Below are positions 46,059-54,306 of a stretch of DNA of 64,000 nt, piece by piece. The stretch lies in assembly GCA_000702025.1 (NCBI GenBank), contig JNKJ01000011.1:1-64000 (forward strand). The letters are read 5' to 3'. The position numbers and the translations under genes are program-made. The DNA is from Blautia schinkii DSM 10518 (GTDB taxonomy: Bacteria; Bacillota; Clostridia; Lachnospirales; Lachnospiraceae). The stretch's first letter is position 1. Each line of letters opens with the position of its first letter. The notes beneath the pieces are model-generated. The model was not told where the DNA came from, ran no database searches, and was given only the letters and a program-made list of their open reading frames with translations.

Positions 46059-46373
46059 ATGAGCTGGGATATTGATGTTAGCGAAAAATTGTATCAACGC
46101 CTTGCAAATGAGATTTTCTTTCGTATTTTACACGGCAAATATAGAACAGGAGATAAAATGCCTTCTTACACCGAGCTGGCAAAAGAAGCTGGAAGTAGCC
46201 CGGAAACTGTTAGGAAAGCATTTCGAGAACTACAACATTATGGCGTGATTGAAAAAATGCGGCGAGGTTATTTTGTAACTGCGGATGAAGCGGTTGTAAT
46301 GGCTTATCGTCAACAATATCTTACAAGCATTGAGAAAAAGTATCTTACTGCAAAAGAAAAAGTTGAAATCTAA
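46059..46373 (+). CDS. GntR-family regulator (short)
   Basis: A 104-residue protein, nearly only the winged helix (LYQRLANEIFFRILHGKYRT, MPSYTELAKEAGSSPETVRK). It follows the BceAB-type pair by 25 bases and is probably its repressor. The ligand domain is missing as in YtrA-type proteins. Confidence 0.85.
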   Translation: MSWDIDVSEKLYQRLANEIFFRILHGKYRTGDKMPSYTELAKEAGSSPETVRKAFRELQHYGVIEKMRRGYFVTADEAVVMAYRQQYLTSIEKKYLTAKEKVEI

Positions 46374-46419
46374 ATAGTATTATGGTTCTAGTCATCTATC
46401 AACCATAGGAGGCGATAAC

Positions 46420-46851
46420 ATCAGACGAATTATTATCTTAGAGCTGCCGGATCATGATTCCAAAGCATTTGATGAGATCCTTACCATCCTGCGTAGTTAT
46501 CCAGAGATAGAAAAATATGAGCTGGCCGGGGAGCCGATATTATCCCTCCCAGGTCTTGAGATCTATCCGAGCAAACGGAAAGTTTTTCGTGATCGCCAGG
46601 AGATCCAGCTCACCACAAAGGAGTATGAAATACTTTTATTGCTTGCAGCCAATAAGGGGCATGTGCTTACATACAGCCAAATCTACGAGAAGGTATGGGG
46701 AGATATCCCCTCTGGCTGCGAGAGCAACACTATCGGCTTTCACATCTGCAATCTGCGAGAAAAGCTGTACCAGGCAGCTCCCAATGCTCCCTTTACCATT
46801 CGATCTGTCCGGGAAGTTGGATACTGCTTTGAAATACAAGCAGATAAATAA
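46420..46851 (+). CDS. Orphan winged-helix protein, copy 2 (AUC start required)
   Basis: A 143-residue paralogue of the proteins at 40145 and 51510, with the winged helix IQLTTKEYEILLLLAANKGH and end SVREVGYCFEIQ. GGAGGCGATAAC precedes ATC 46420 by the usual distance. No ATG, GTG or TTG lies in frame between the upstream stop near 46378 and residue 74, so the full-length protein can only arise from a non-standard codon. Sequence conservation with the paralogues across the whole length supports translation. Confidence 0.7.
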   Translation: MRRIIILELPDHDSKAFDEILTILRSYPEIEKYELAGEPILSLPGLEIYPSKRKVFRDRQEIQLTTKEYEILLLLAANKGHVLTYSQIYEKVWGDIPSGCESNTIGFHICNLREKLYQAAPNAPFTIRSVREVGYCFEIQADK

Positions 46852-46855
46852 GAGT

Positions 46856-46893
46856 CAGCAGTCTGATCCACTCAGGCTGCTGTTCTTCTTTTT
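46856..46893 (+). terminator. Terminator after winged-helix copy 2
   Basis: CAGCAGTCTGA pairs with TCAGGCTGCTG, then TTCTTCTTTTT. The second hairpin of the tail repeat follows (about 46948-47002). Confidence 0.85.
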
Positions 46894-47008
46894 CTGCTGT
46901 AAATCTCTCTTACAGTGGGAAGTTCACCTTCTCCTGTCATCATGCCAGGTGCCACCTTTCACCAAAGGGCGCAGTTGCCCCTTGGCGGTAGGTGGTATTT
47001 TTACATGG

Positions 47009-47128
47009 TCACGGTTTCCAGATTTGAAAAAGCAGGCTGCTCTTGCCGCCCCTGGCACGGTACCTTTGCTCAGTGACGAGAAGATCTTCTTTTTTCAAGT
47101 CCTGGATTGCTCGTCTCACAGTGGATGC
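47009..47128 (-). pseudogene. Broken copy 2 of the antisense HTH gene
   Basis: The frame ASTVRRAIQDLKKEDLLVTE continues through the full normal tail to the stop at 47009. Upstream a stop lies directly before ASTVRR and homology ends, so the 5' half is lost. Confidence 0.7.
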
Positions 47129-47134
47129 CTACGT

Positions 47135-47386
47135 TTCTGTACATAGGATTGGTGTAATTTATTGAGGCACACTATTAATCTTGTATTGCTCAAACAATTG
47201 AAATATAATATTTTCATATAGGCGTCACAGAGTGTTACTGTGACGTTTATTTTAATGTTGTACAAAGAATGTGGGGAAAGAAAAAAATTTTAATTTAGAC
47301 TATCTTTTTGCCTACCTCAGTTGTTATACATAGTAGAAAGGGATAAACGTTTTGAACTTTTTTAATAGGCGAGAAAGGAGGATTTT
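47135..47386. promoter_or_regulatory. Junction and promoter region before the ECF sigma gene
   Basis: No gene. A hairpin GCGTCACAG/CTGTGACGT (47222-47246) followed by TTATTTTA looks like a terminator. The DNA then becomes AT-rich up to the GGAGG before GTG 47387; it should hold the cassette promoter. Confidence 0.5.
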
Positions 47387-47938
47387 GTGGATGCAGATTT
47401 TCTCTTAATCAGAAAAATGAAACAAGGCGATGATGACGCTTTTGATACATTTGTCCGTAAATATTACAATGACATTCTCAAATATTGCGTTTATCATTGT
47501 TCTGATGCGGAGTACGCCGAAGATCTGACACAAGAGACTTTCGCAAACTTCTTCGCAAAATTATCTGATTATCGTTATAAAGGAAAAACCAAAAATTATC
47601 TGTACACAGTTGCAGGAAATCTCTGTAAGAATTATTATAAGCGGCAAAATCCCATTTCTATTGAAGATGACCAGATATCAGAAATGGAGGCACCTGGAAA
47701 TCAGGAAGAAACAATTATGGACAAAGTCACATTGGAGTGGGCTTTAAACCAACTACAAGCCGACTTTCGGCAGGTAATCGATCTATATTATTTCCAAGAA
47801 ATGAAGCTGACAGAGATTGCGAGTATCTTGGGTATTGGATTGCCGCTTGTGAAGTACCGATTGAAGCAGGCAAGAAACCGTTTGCAGGATTTATTAGGAA
47901 AGGAGGGAACGACACATGAACCTGGACGATCAGATTAA
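47387..47938 (+). CDS. ECF-type sigma factor
   Basis: A 183-residue sigma factor. Region 2 (FDTFVRKYYNDILKYCVYHC, AEDLTQETFANFFAKL) and region 4 (LQADFRQVIDLYYFQEMKLT, EIASILGIGLPLVKYRLKQA) are complete. GTG 47387 lies behind AGGAGG. It opens a four- to five-gene unit; the next gene overlaps it, as is usual for a sigma/anti-sigma pair. Confidence 0.9.
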   Translation: MDADFLLIRKMKQGDDDAFDTFVRKYYNDILKYCVYHCSDAEYAEDLTQETFANFFAKLSDYRYKGKTKNYLYTVAGNLCKNYYKRQNPISIEDDQISEMEAPGNQEETIMDKVTLEWALNQLQADFRQVIDLYYFQEMKLTEIASILGIGLPLVKYRLKQARNRLQDLLGKEGTTHEPGRSD

Positions 47939-48680
47939 AAACTATAAAGAAAAGAAGAAAATTGTCCCCAGGGAGGAAAAAATTCAGGAAACTATTAAGA
48001 CTTCAAAAGAGAAATTTTTCCTTGCGGAAGCAGAAAAAACCTTGTCTTATCGTTCTTTCCTATATACGCAATTTCGGTTGATAAAAAAAAGATGGTGGCT
48101 TTTTCAGATTTTGATACTTGCTGCCTTATGGGGAATATTCCCCCTTGCAGATGATGCCCTGTATGCGTACAGAAGTATGGGAGTTGCTGCAGCGCTGTTT
48201 ATTATTTTAATTATTCCAGAGCTTTGGAAGAACAGAACGAATCAGTGTATGGAGATCGAATCTGCCACTTATTATTCACTTAGGCAGGTTTACTCTGCGA
48301 GAATGTTGCTGTTTGGTATAGTAGATGTTTCCATTGTTACCATATTTTGTGCAGTGGCATCTATCTCGTTGAAATTATCCTTAATGGATCTGCTGATACA
48401 GTTTTTATTTCCGATGGCGGTTACAGCTTGTATTTGCTTTGGTATCTTATGCAACAAACGGGCTTTTAATGAAGCAATCGCTATTGGGATGTGTATTATC
48501 TGGAGCGCACTCTGGTGGTTTATCTTATTGGATGAACGAATCTACACTGCCATTACGATTCCTGTATGGATAACTCTTTTTGGTATTGCGTTGATATTTA
48601 TGATTTTTACTGCATATCGGTCAATTCGTCAATGCAGCAAAATATGGGAGGAAAACTCAGATGGAACTAAAAATGATTAA
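47916..48680 (+). CDS. Membrane protein, possible anti-sigma or transporter subunit
   Basis: A 254-residue protein with a 60-residue basic cytoplasmic N-terminus and six predicted spans. It overlaps the sigma gene by 23 bases and the ATPase by 20. The position suits an anti-sigma factor, but the span number and spacing look more like a transporter subunit; no zinc anti-sigma motif is seen. Confidence 0.6.
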   Translation: MNLDDQIKNYKEKKKIVPREEKIQETIKTSKEKFFLAEAEKTLSYRSFLYTQFRLIKKRWWLFQILILAALWGIFPLADDALYAYRSMGVAAALFIILIIPELWKNRTNQCMEIESATYYSLRQVYSARMLLFGIVDVSIVTIFCAVASISLKLSLMDLLIQFLFPMAVTACICFGILCNKRAFNEAIAIGMCIIWSALWWFILLDERIYTAITIPVWITLFGIALIFMIFTAYRSIRQCSKIWEENSDGTKND

Positions 48681-49548
48681 ACTCACGAAACAGTTCGGCA
48701 ATTTTACCGCAGTTGACCATATGAATCTTACTATGACGAATGGTGTCTATGGTTTGCTCGGTGTAAATGGCGCCGGAAAAACGACTCTTATGAGGATGAT
48801 TTGCACATTGTTGCAACCCACCAGCGGAAAAATTCTCTGTAATGGGAAAGACATAACTAAAATGGGAGCGGATTACCGCAAATTGTTAGGGTACTTACCT
48901 CAAGATTTTGGATTTTATCCGGAGTTCACAGTTAAAGATTACCTTCTTTACATTGCAGCTTTGAAAGGTATCCGTCCGGTTGTTGCAAAAAAACGTGTAA
49001 AGGAATTAATTTCAAAAGTAGGGCTTTCAAAAGCAGCAAATAAAAAGATGAAAAAATTGTCCGGCGGCATGAAACGGAGAGCTGGAATTGCTCAGGCAAT
49101 GCTGAATGATCCCAAAATTTTAATTCTTGATGAGCCCACGGCCGGTCTTGATCCGAATGAAAGAATCCGATTTCGAAATTTAATCAGCGAACTCTCCGAG
49201 GATAGACTTGTGCTGCTTTCAACACATATTGTATCGGATGTAGAGTATATTGCTAATGAAATTTGGTTAATGAAGGATGGCAGACTTCTCCATCAGGGAA
49301 CGTCTGACGAATTGATTCATTCTATGACTGAAAATGTATGGAAATGTTACGCTAACAAATCTGATGTTCCGACACTGATGAAGAGATATAAAATCTCAAA
49401 TATTAAATCAGAACCACATGGCGTAGAACTAAGGATTATATCCAAAGAAAAGCCCTTCCCAGATGCAGTTATGGAAGAGGCAAATTTGGAAGATGTATTT
49501 TTATACTATTTTGGTGAAAAGGCAGGTGCTGATGATGCTGTTATTTGA
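48661..49548 (+). CDS. ABC transporter ATPase
   Basis: A 295-residue ATPase with Walker A GVNGAGKTT, signature LSGGMKRRAGIAQA, Walker B ILILDEPTAGLDP and LLSTHI. It has the long C-terminal extension of NatA/BcrA-like subunits. It partners with the next permease and is translationally coupled on both sides. Confidence 0.9.
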   Translation: MELKMIKLTKQFGNFTAVDHMNLTMTNGVYGLLGVNGAGKTTLMRMICTLLQPTSGKILCNGKDITKMGADYRKLLGYLPQDFGFYPEFTVKDYLLYIAALKGIRPVVAKKRVKELISKVGLSKAANKKMKKLSGGMKRRAGIAQAMLNDPKILILDEPTAGLDPNERIRFRNLISELSEDRLVLLSTHIVSDVEYIANEIWLMKDGRLLHQGTSDELIHSMTENVWKCYANKSDVPTLMKRYKISNIKSEPHGVELRIISKEKPFPDAVMEEANLEDVFLYYFGEKAGADDAVI

Positions 49549-50764
49549 AGTAAAAAAAGTTCTTTCTAAACCATTAAATAAAGCCGCTCTTTTGATTTTG
49601 GCGGCCGTGCTGCTTATCGGAAGTTTTTTGACAATAAGAGATGTACGATATATTGATGCAGATGGAAATTCATCAACAGGTATTTCCGCAGCTCGCCATC
49701 TGCAGGAAGATAAAAACCAATATAAAGGGTATCTGACAGAAGATGTGCTGAAGCAGGTTATTCAAGCAAATGCAGCAGTTAATGCTTCCTCAGAATCACA
49801 ATCAGATGATATTCAGGAGAACAATAAAGCAGCAGCAAATGAGCAGGCTTTTGCTGATATTAGGGAAATGATCAACCTGGCTTTTGGCGAATTGGATAAT
49901 TATGATTACTACAGAATTGATAGCGTATCGGAGGATGAAGTAGGAAGTCTTTATGAGCAGAGAATCGCTGGCTTAAAAAATTATCTAAGCCGTGACGATG
50001 TAACAAATACTTTTTCTGAAGATGAAAAGCAATGGCTGATCAATAAGTATGAAAGCTTGGATACACCTTTGTACTATGAGTATGCAGATGGCTGGAAAGC
50101 ATTGATGGATTCTCAGTATCTACCCACTCTGATGATGATTACAGTTTTGATTATTGGCTTTTTAGTATCCGGTATTTTTTCTGATGAATTTGCATGGAAG
50201 GCCGATTCGATCTTCTTTTCCTCAAAGCTGGGCCGTGGAAAAGCCATCCTGTCTAAGATGGGGGCGGGCTTTGCTATCACAACAGTCTTGTACTGGAGCG
50301 TTGTACTCTTATTTGGTTTCATCGTATTAGCAGTATTAGGATTCGGCGGTGGTAATTGTGCGGTACAGACAGGCGTAAGCAACTGGAACAGTATCTATAA
50401 TATTACGTATTTACAGGATTATCTGATTAGTACATTTGGCGGATATATTGGGAGCTTGTTTATTGTAACACTGGCTATGCTGGTTTCCGCTAAAACGCAT
50501 TCTACGGTATTTGCAATTACGATTCCGTTCATAATCACTTGTATCCCGCCTTTTGTGGGACGGCTTGAGGCATTTGCGCGTATTATGACTTTGTTCCCGG
50601 ATCAGTTATTGTCCATCAATAAAAATCTGGAGGATTTCAGTCTGTATCATATTGGCGGAAATATATTTGGTAGCGTATCTGTCATTATTCCTTTGTACCT
50701 GATTTTGTTCTGCCTGGTCTTCCCGATTCTATTTATTGTGTATCGGAGGACACAAATTAAATAA
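49535..50764 (+). CDS. ABC-2 type permease with large outer loop
   Basis: A 409-residue membrane protein: one N-terminal span, an outer region of about 170 residues rich in Gln, Ser and Asp, then five to six spans. ATG 49535 is used as AGGTG lies 6 bases before it; it overlaps the ATPase end by 14 bases. The substrate is unknown. Confidence 0.8.
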   Translation: MLLFEVKKVLSKPLNKAALLILAAVLLIGSFLTIRDVRYIDADGNSSTGISAARHLQEDKNQYKGYLTEDVLKQVIQANAAVNASSESQSDDIQENNKAAANEQAFADIREMINLAFGELDNYDYYRIDSVSEDEVGSLYEQRIAGLKNYLSRDDVTNTFSEDEKQWLINKYESLDTPLYYEYADGWKALMDSQYLPTLMMITVLIIGFLVSGIFSDEFAWKADSIFFSSKLGRGKAILSKMGAGFAITTVLYWSVVLLFGFIVLAVLGFGGGNCAVQTGVSNWNSIYNITYLQDYLISTFGGYIGSLFIVTLAMLVSAKTHSTVFAITIPFIITCIPPFVGRLEAFARIMTLFPDQLLSINKNLEDFSLYHIGGNIFGSVSVIIPLYLILFCLVFPILFIVYRRTQIK

Positions 50765-51457
50765 ATGAGAGTACGAAGAAAAAAACGGGCAAAACGTCTT
50801 ATTGCATTACTTTCACTGCTACTGCTCGGCATCGGCATCGTTGGATTTAGAAATATATTACCCAATCTGGCGGATGTTTTTCAGTATCATCATGTTGCCA
50901 GCGAAGAATATGGGTGGAACTTAATTCTGGTCAATAGAGATAACTACATCCCAGATGACTATACGGTGGAACTGACAGAATTGTCAAATGGCCAGAAAGT
51001 TGATTCCAGAATCTATCCTTCTCTCCAAGAGATGTTCGATGCTGCCAGAGCAGAAGGTCTTGGACTTTTTGTGGCTGATGGTTATCGTACCGCAGAAACA
51101 CAACAGCAGATTTTGGAAGGAAAAATAGAGGCATACAAAAACGAAGGTTATTCCGGCGAAGAAGCTGAGAAGAAAGCCAAAGAATGGGTGGCTGTTCCCG
51201 GAACGAGCGAACATCAATTAGGACTGGCTGTTGACATCAATGCAGATAAATCTCAAAGTACCAGTGAAGAAGTTTATGAATGGCTCTCCAAAAATGCGTA
51301 TAAGTATGGATTTATACAACGATACCCGGAGGATAAAACGGATATTACCCATACAATTTACGAACCTTGGCATTATCGGTATGTCGGAAATGATGCTGCA
51401 TTTGAAATCTATTCTCAAAATATTTGTTTGGAGGAATACATTGAAACATTGGAATAG
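50765..51457 (+). CDS. VanY-type D-Ala-D-Ala carboxypeptidase
   Basis: A 230-residue membrane-anchored enzyme of peptidase family M15B. One N-terminal span (about 11-30), then the zinc motif in SEHQLGLAVDI (H and D) and EPWHYR (H). VanY removes the terminal D-Ala of peptidoglycan precursors and so the target of glycopeptides. The gene begins directly after the permease stop, so it belongs to the ECF cassette. No vanHAX genes are nearby, so high-level resistance is not implied. Confidence 0.9.
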   Translation: MRVRRKKRAKRLIALLSLLLLGIGIVGFRNILPNLADVFQYHHVASEEYGWNLILVNRDNYIPDDYTVELTELSNGQKVDSRIYPSLQEMFDAARAEGLGLFVADGYRTAETQQQILEGKIEAYKNEGYSGEEAEKKAKEWVAVPGTSEHQLGLAVDINADKSQSTSEEVYEWLSKNAYKYGFIQRYPEDKTDITHTIYEPWHYRYVGNDAAFEIYSQNICLEEYIETLE

Positions 51458-51509
51458 CCTGGGGTAATAAGTCTTTTAGAAAAAATCCGTTAAATAAGGT
51501 GGTGATATT

Positions 51510-51941
51510 ATTGGGAGAATGATCATTTTGGAGTTGCAAGAACAAGACTCTAAAGCATTTGAGGAGATCGTTTCCATTCTCCAGTGCCATCCGGAGATAG
51601 AAAAATTCGAGCCAGCCAAGGAGCCGATGCTATCCCTCCCAGGTCTGGAGATTTATCCAAGCAAACGGAAGGTTTTTCGTGACCGCCAGGAAATTCAGCT
51701 CACGACAAAAGAGTATGAAATCCTGTTACTACTTGTGGCTCATAAGGGGCATGTGCTTACTTACAATCAGATTTATGAGAAGGTTTGGGGAGATTGCCCG
51801 TCTGGTAGTGAAAACAACACCATCGGCTTTCACATCTGCAATCTACGGGAGAAGCTATATCAGGCAGCTCCCAATGCTCCCTTTACCATCCGATCCGTCC
51901 GGGAAGTCGGATACTGTTTTGAAGTACAAGCAAAAAAATAA
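51510..51941 (+). CDS. Orphan winged-helix protein, copy 3 (likely AUU start)
   Basis: A 143-residue paralogue with winged helix IQLTTKEYEILLLLVAHKGH and end SVREVGYCFEVQ. AAGGTGGTGA precedes ATT 51510 by the same distance as GGAGG precedes ATC in the other copies. An ATG exists at 51519, but is farther from the ribosome site than usual. The conserved residue pattern I-(G/R)-R before it favours ATT. Confidence 0.65.
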   Translation: MGRMIILELQEQDSKAFEEIVSILQCHPEIEKFEPAKEPMLSLPGLEIYPSKRKVFRDRQEIQLTTKEYEILLLLVAHKGHVLTYNQIYEKVWGDCPSGSENNTIGFHICNLREKLYQAAPNAPFTIRSVREVGYCFEVQAKK

Positions 51942-52220
51942 GAGTCAGCAGTCTGATCACCTCTCAGGCTGCTGTTCTTCTTTTTCTGCTGTAAATCTCT
52001 CTTACAGTGGGAAGTTCACCTTCTCCTGTCATCATGCCAGGTGCCACCTTTCACCAAAAGGGCGCAGTTGCCCCTTGGCGGCAGATGGTATTTTTACACG
52101 GTCACGGTTTCCGGATCTGAAAAAGCAGGCTGCTCTTTCCGCCTCTGGCACGGTACCTTTGCTCAGTGACAAGAAGCCCTGCTTTTTTCAAGTCCTGGAT
52201 TGCTCGTCTCACAGTAGACT
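51814..52220 (+). repeat. Cargo tail repeat, copy 3
   Basis: Third copy of the block, joined here to an intact antisense HTH gene. The two hairpins (about 51947-51985 and 52043-52096) are conserved. Confidence 0.85.
51947..51984 (+). terminator. Terminator after winged-helix copy 3
   Basis: CAGCAGTCTGA and TCAGGCTGCTG arms with TTCTTCTTTTT. It separates the plus-strand cargo from the minus-strand transfer genes. Confidence 0.85.
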
Positions 52221-52362
52221 CTGACAGTTTCAGTTCACGGGCAATGGTCGGGATGGAGGGCCAGCATTCTCCATCCCGGTTGGCCCGATCATAAAGATAC
52301 AAATACACTGCCACTGCTCGGTGTGGCAGCTCCATGCGGTAGAGAAAATCAAGCCTGCCCAT
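52102..52362 (-). CDS. HTH protein at the end of the transfer operon
   Basis: An 86-residue protein with a MarR/HTH_36-type helix-turn-helix (CWPSIPTIARELKLSESTVR, RAIQDLKKAGLLVTE). It overlaps the end of the VirD4-like gene by 14 bases, so it is the last gene of the minus-strand transfer operon. Broken copies of its 3' half lie in the two other tail repeats, so this is the parental copy. Similar HTH modules occur in replication initiators. Confidence 0.8.
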   Translation of the reverse strand: MGRLDFLYRMELPHRAVAVYLYLYDRANRDGECWPSIPTIARELKLSESTVRRAIQDLKKAGLLVTEQRYRARGGKSSLLFQIRKP

Positions 52363-54298
52363 CTTCCTTTACCTCCGTAGATTTTGTCGGATGGAGCAGC
52401 CGACTCTCCCGTATGCCTTCCTCCGCTTTACGCTCCGGTCTGGCGGCTCTTGGCGCAGTCCGCAGCCCTGTGCCGCCGCCTTTTCTTTTCTCCCTGGAGG
52501 ATGGCTCATTTCGCTCTGTCATGGCTTGTGCCTGCCCTCCTGCCGGTGGGATGGCCTCTGCTGGCGGAACATCCTCCATCAGCCACTCTGGATGGTATTT
52601 CTTCACGATCCCGTCCAGAATCTCCTGCTTCTCGGCATAGGCCACTTTCCGGTTGCCCTTTTCCTCCACAGCATATTCTTCTTCAAACTGGATGCCCCAT
52701 TTGAAGAATAGCTTCAGCTTGACTTTCATGGGATAGAAGCCGGTCTTCATCACAATAAACTGACCTTTTGGCATGCTCTTGAGTTCATCCGGTGTCATGA
52801 GCGCCCGTTCCATCATCTGTAGGGATTGGGACGGATCGTTCTTCCCCCGGCTGACCGATCCGGACATGACCGTCCGGCTCCCCAAAGCCTTGGATAGCAC
52901 CTCCGCCGAGGAACTATTAGGTGCAAAGCCACCAAAGATGGTAAGCTGGGTATTGTCCACGATAATCTCCGCCCCTTCTTTGCCATAGTTCTTTTCAAGC
53001 TGAGCAAAGGATTGGATCACCGGCACGATCTGAAGGCGGCGAGAACGAGAGGCTGAGAACATCATCTCGGCACTCTCAATCTTCGGAAGGGTGCCAAACT
53101 CGTCACAGTAAAATACACAGCGATTTTTCAGTTTTCCGCCCATCTCATCCGCTACGGCCAGGATCTCCCGGTAGAGCTGCTGGATGATCAGGGAGATCAT
53201 GAAGAAGGTATTGGGATTTTCCTCTGGCATGATCAGGAAGATAGCGCACTTCTCCCGGCAGAACTTTTCCGCATCAATCTCCGTATCAAAGCATAGGAGT
53301 TGCTCCAGTTCGGAATCCAGAAAAGCATTCAATCTGGATAGAGCGGTACTCATGACGCTGGCCATGGATTGTTCTGCAGTATTCAGAGCGGCCCCGGCAA
53401 ACCATTTTGCTTTGTGGTCATCCGGCAGAAGCTCCATGAGTTGCTGGAACTGATTTTTTCCTTTTTTCTGCGAGGGAGCCAGCAACTCCTGGATGATTTT
53501 GAACACGGAGACGATGTGACGCTTTTCCGGTTCGCAGAACTCTGCTACCAGCAGAATAGTTGCAGTCAGCAGACCTTCCGCAGCATCATAGAAATAGGCG
53601 TTCTGGCCAAAGCTGGCAGCATCCATCCCGGAGAGGATAATGGTCTTACTGATAATCTTGGCATACTTCTCACAGCGGGCTTTGTAGACCAGCTCCTTTG
53701 GGTTTTCCTTATATAAATCCATATACTTATTCACCAGGTGAAGCAGATTGTTGCCATTGCTCCGTGTAGGATTTCTAAGGTCAATCACCGATACCTGATA
53801 TCCATAATGCTCTTTGGCGATGGTTCCATAGTTCCGCATGACGTCTCCCTTGGTGTCGGTTGACAGAAAGCTCATGCCAGAAGCGCAGGCGTATTCGATA
53901 CAGGGATAGAGCCAATAGGCGGTTTTCCCGACACCAGCGGCACCGATCATCAGGGCATGGACATCGCCGGTATCGATGAGGGCTGTGGTTCCGCCCTTAG
54001 AGTTGGTACATCCCACCACAATTCCCTGATCCTTGGGCAAGTGTTTGCCTTGCCGCCACAGCTCCGGCTCAAAGGGGATGTGCCGATAGGTTTTCCGGCT
54101 CTCCGCTTTTGTGGCCCACCTCGCAGTACCATGCTGGCCATTGCCAACGGTCTTGCTCTTGATGTTGAGGGTGTACATGTGGGCAATCAACGAGACGCCG
54201 CCCAGGACACCAAGCATTACCACAGCTACAAGAATTAAAGTTGCGATATTATCCATAGGACAACACGCTTTCCAGGTTTCTTCATCACTCCTTTTCAT
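52349..54298 (-). CDS. VirD4/TraG-family coupling ATPase
   Basis: A 649-residue type IV coupling protein that links the relaxase-DNA complex to the secretion channel. One N-terminal span (about 18-42), Walker A GAAGVGKTA near residue 120, Walker B VFYCDEFGTLPKI. The C-terminal tail is basic and disordered. The start is uncertain: ATG 54298 lacks a clear ribosome site, and ATG 54256 (MDNIATLI) is an alternative. It follows the Toprim gene directly. Confidence 0.9.
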   Translation of the reverse strand: MKRSDEETWKACCPMDNIATLILVAVVMLGVLGGVSLIAHMYTLNIKSKTVGNGQHGTARWATKAESRKTYRHIPFEPELWRQGKHLPKDQGIVVGCTNSKGGTTALIDTGDVHALMIGAAGVGKTAYWLYPCIEYACASGMSFLSTDTKGDVMRNYGTIAKEHYGYQVSVIDLRNPTRSNGNNLLHLVNKYMDLYKENPKELVYKARCEKYAKIISKTIILSGMDAASFGQNAYFYDAAEGLLTATILLVAEFCEPEKRHIVSVFKIIQELLAPSQKKGKNQFQQLMELLPDDHKAKWFAGAALNTAEQSMASVMSTALSRLNAFLDSELEQLLCFDTEIDAEKFCREKCAIFLIMPEENPNTFFMISLIIQQLYREILAVADEMGGKLKNRCVFYCDEFGTLPKIESAEMMFSASRSRRLQIVPVIQSFAQLEKNYGKEGAEIIVDNTQLTIFGGFAPNSSSAEVLSKALGSRTVMSGSVSRGKNDPSQSLQMMERALMTPDELKSMPKGQFIVMKTGFYPMKVKLKLFFKWGIQFEEEYAVEEKGNRKVAYAEKQEILDGIVKKYHPEWLMEDVPPAEAIPPAGGQAQAMTERNEPSSREKRKGGGTGLRTAPRAARPERKAEEGIRESRLLHPTKSTEVKEDGQA

Positions 54299-54306
54299 TT
54301 AGATTT

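Larger units (their letters stand above)
46724..47134 (+). repeat. Cargo tail repeat, copy 2
   Basis: Same block as at 40450-40870: end of the winged-helix gene, terminators and antisense HTH end. It is nearly identical to copy 3 and stops abruptly after the HTH fragment near 47134. Confidence 0.85.

Noticed and set aside
50765..51457. Full glycopeptide-resistance operon
   Set aside because: Only a VanY-type enzyme is present; no ligase, dehydrogenase or dipeptidase gene was found in the window.
40450..52220. Threefold repeat considered as CRISPR or IS ends
   Set aside because: Copies are hundreds of bases long, thousands apart, contain gene ends and terminators, and lack inverted ends or a transposase.
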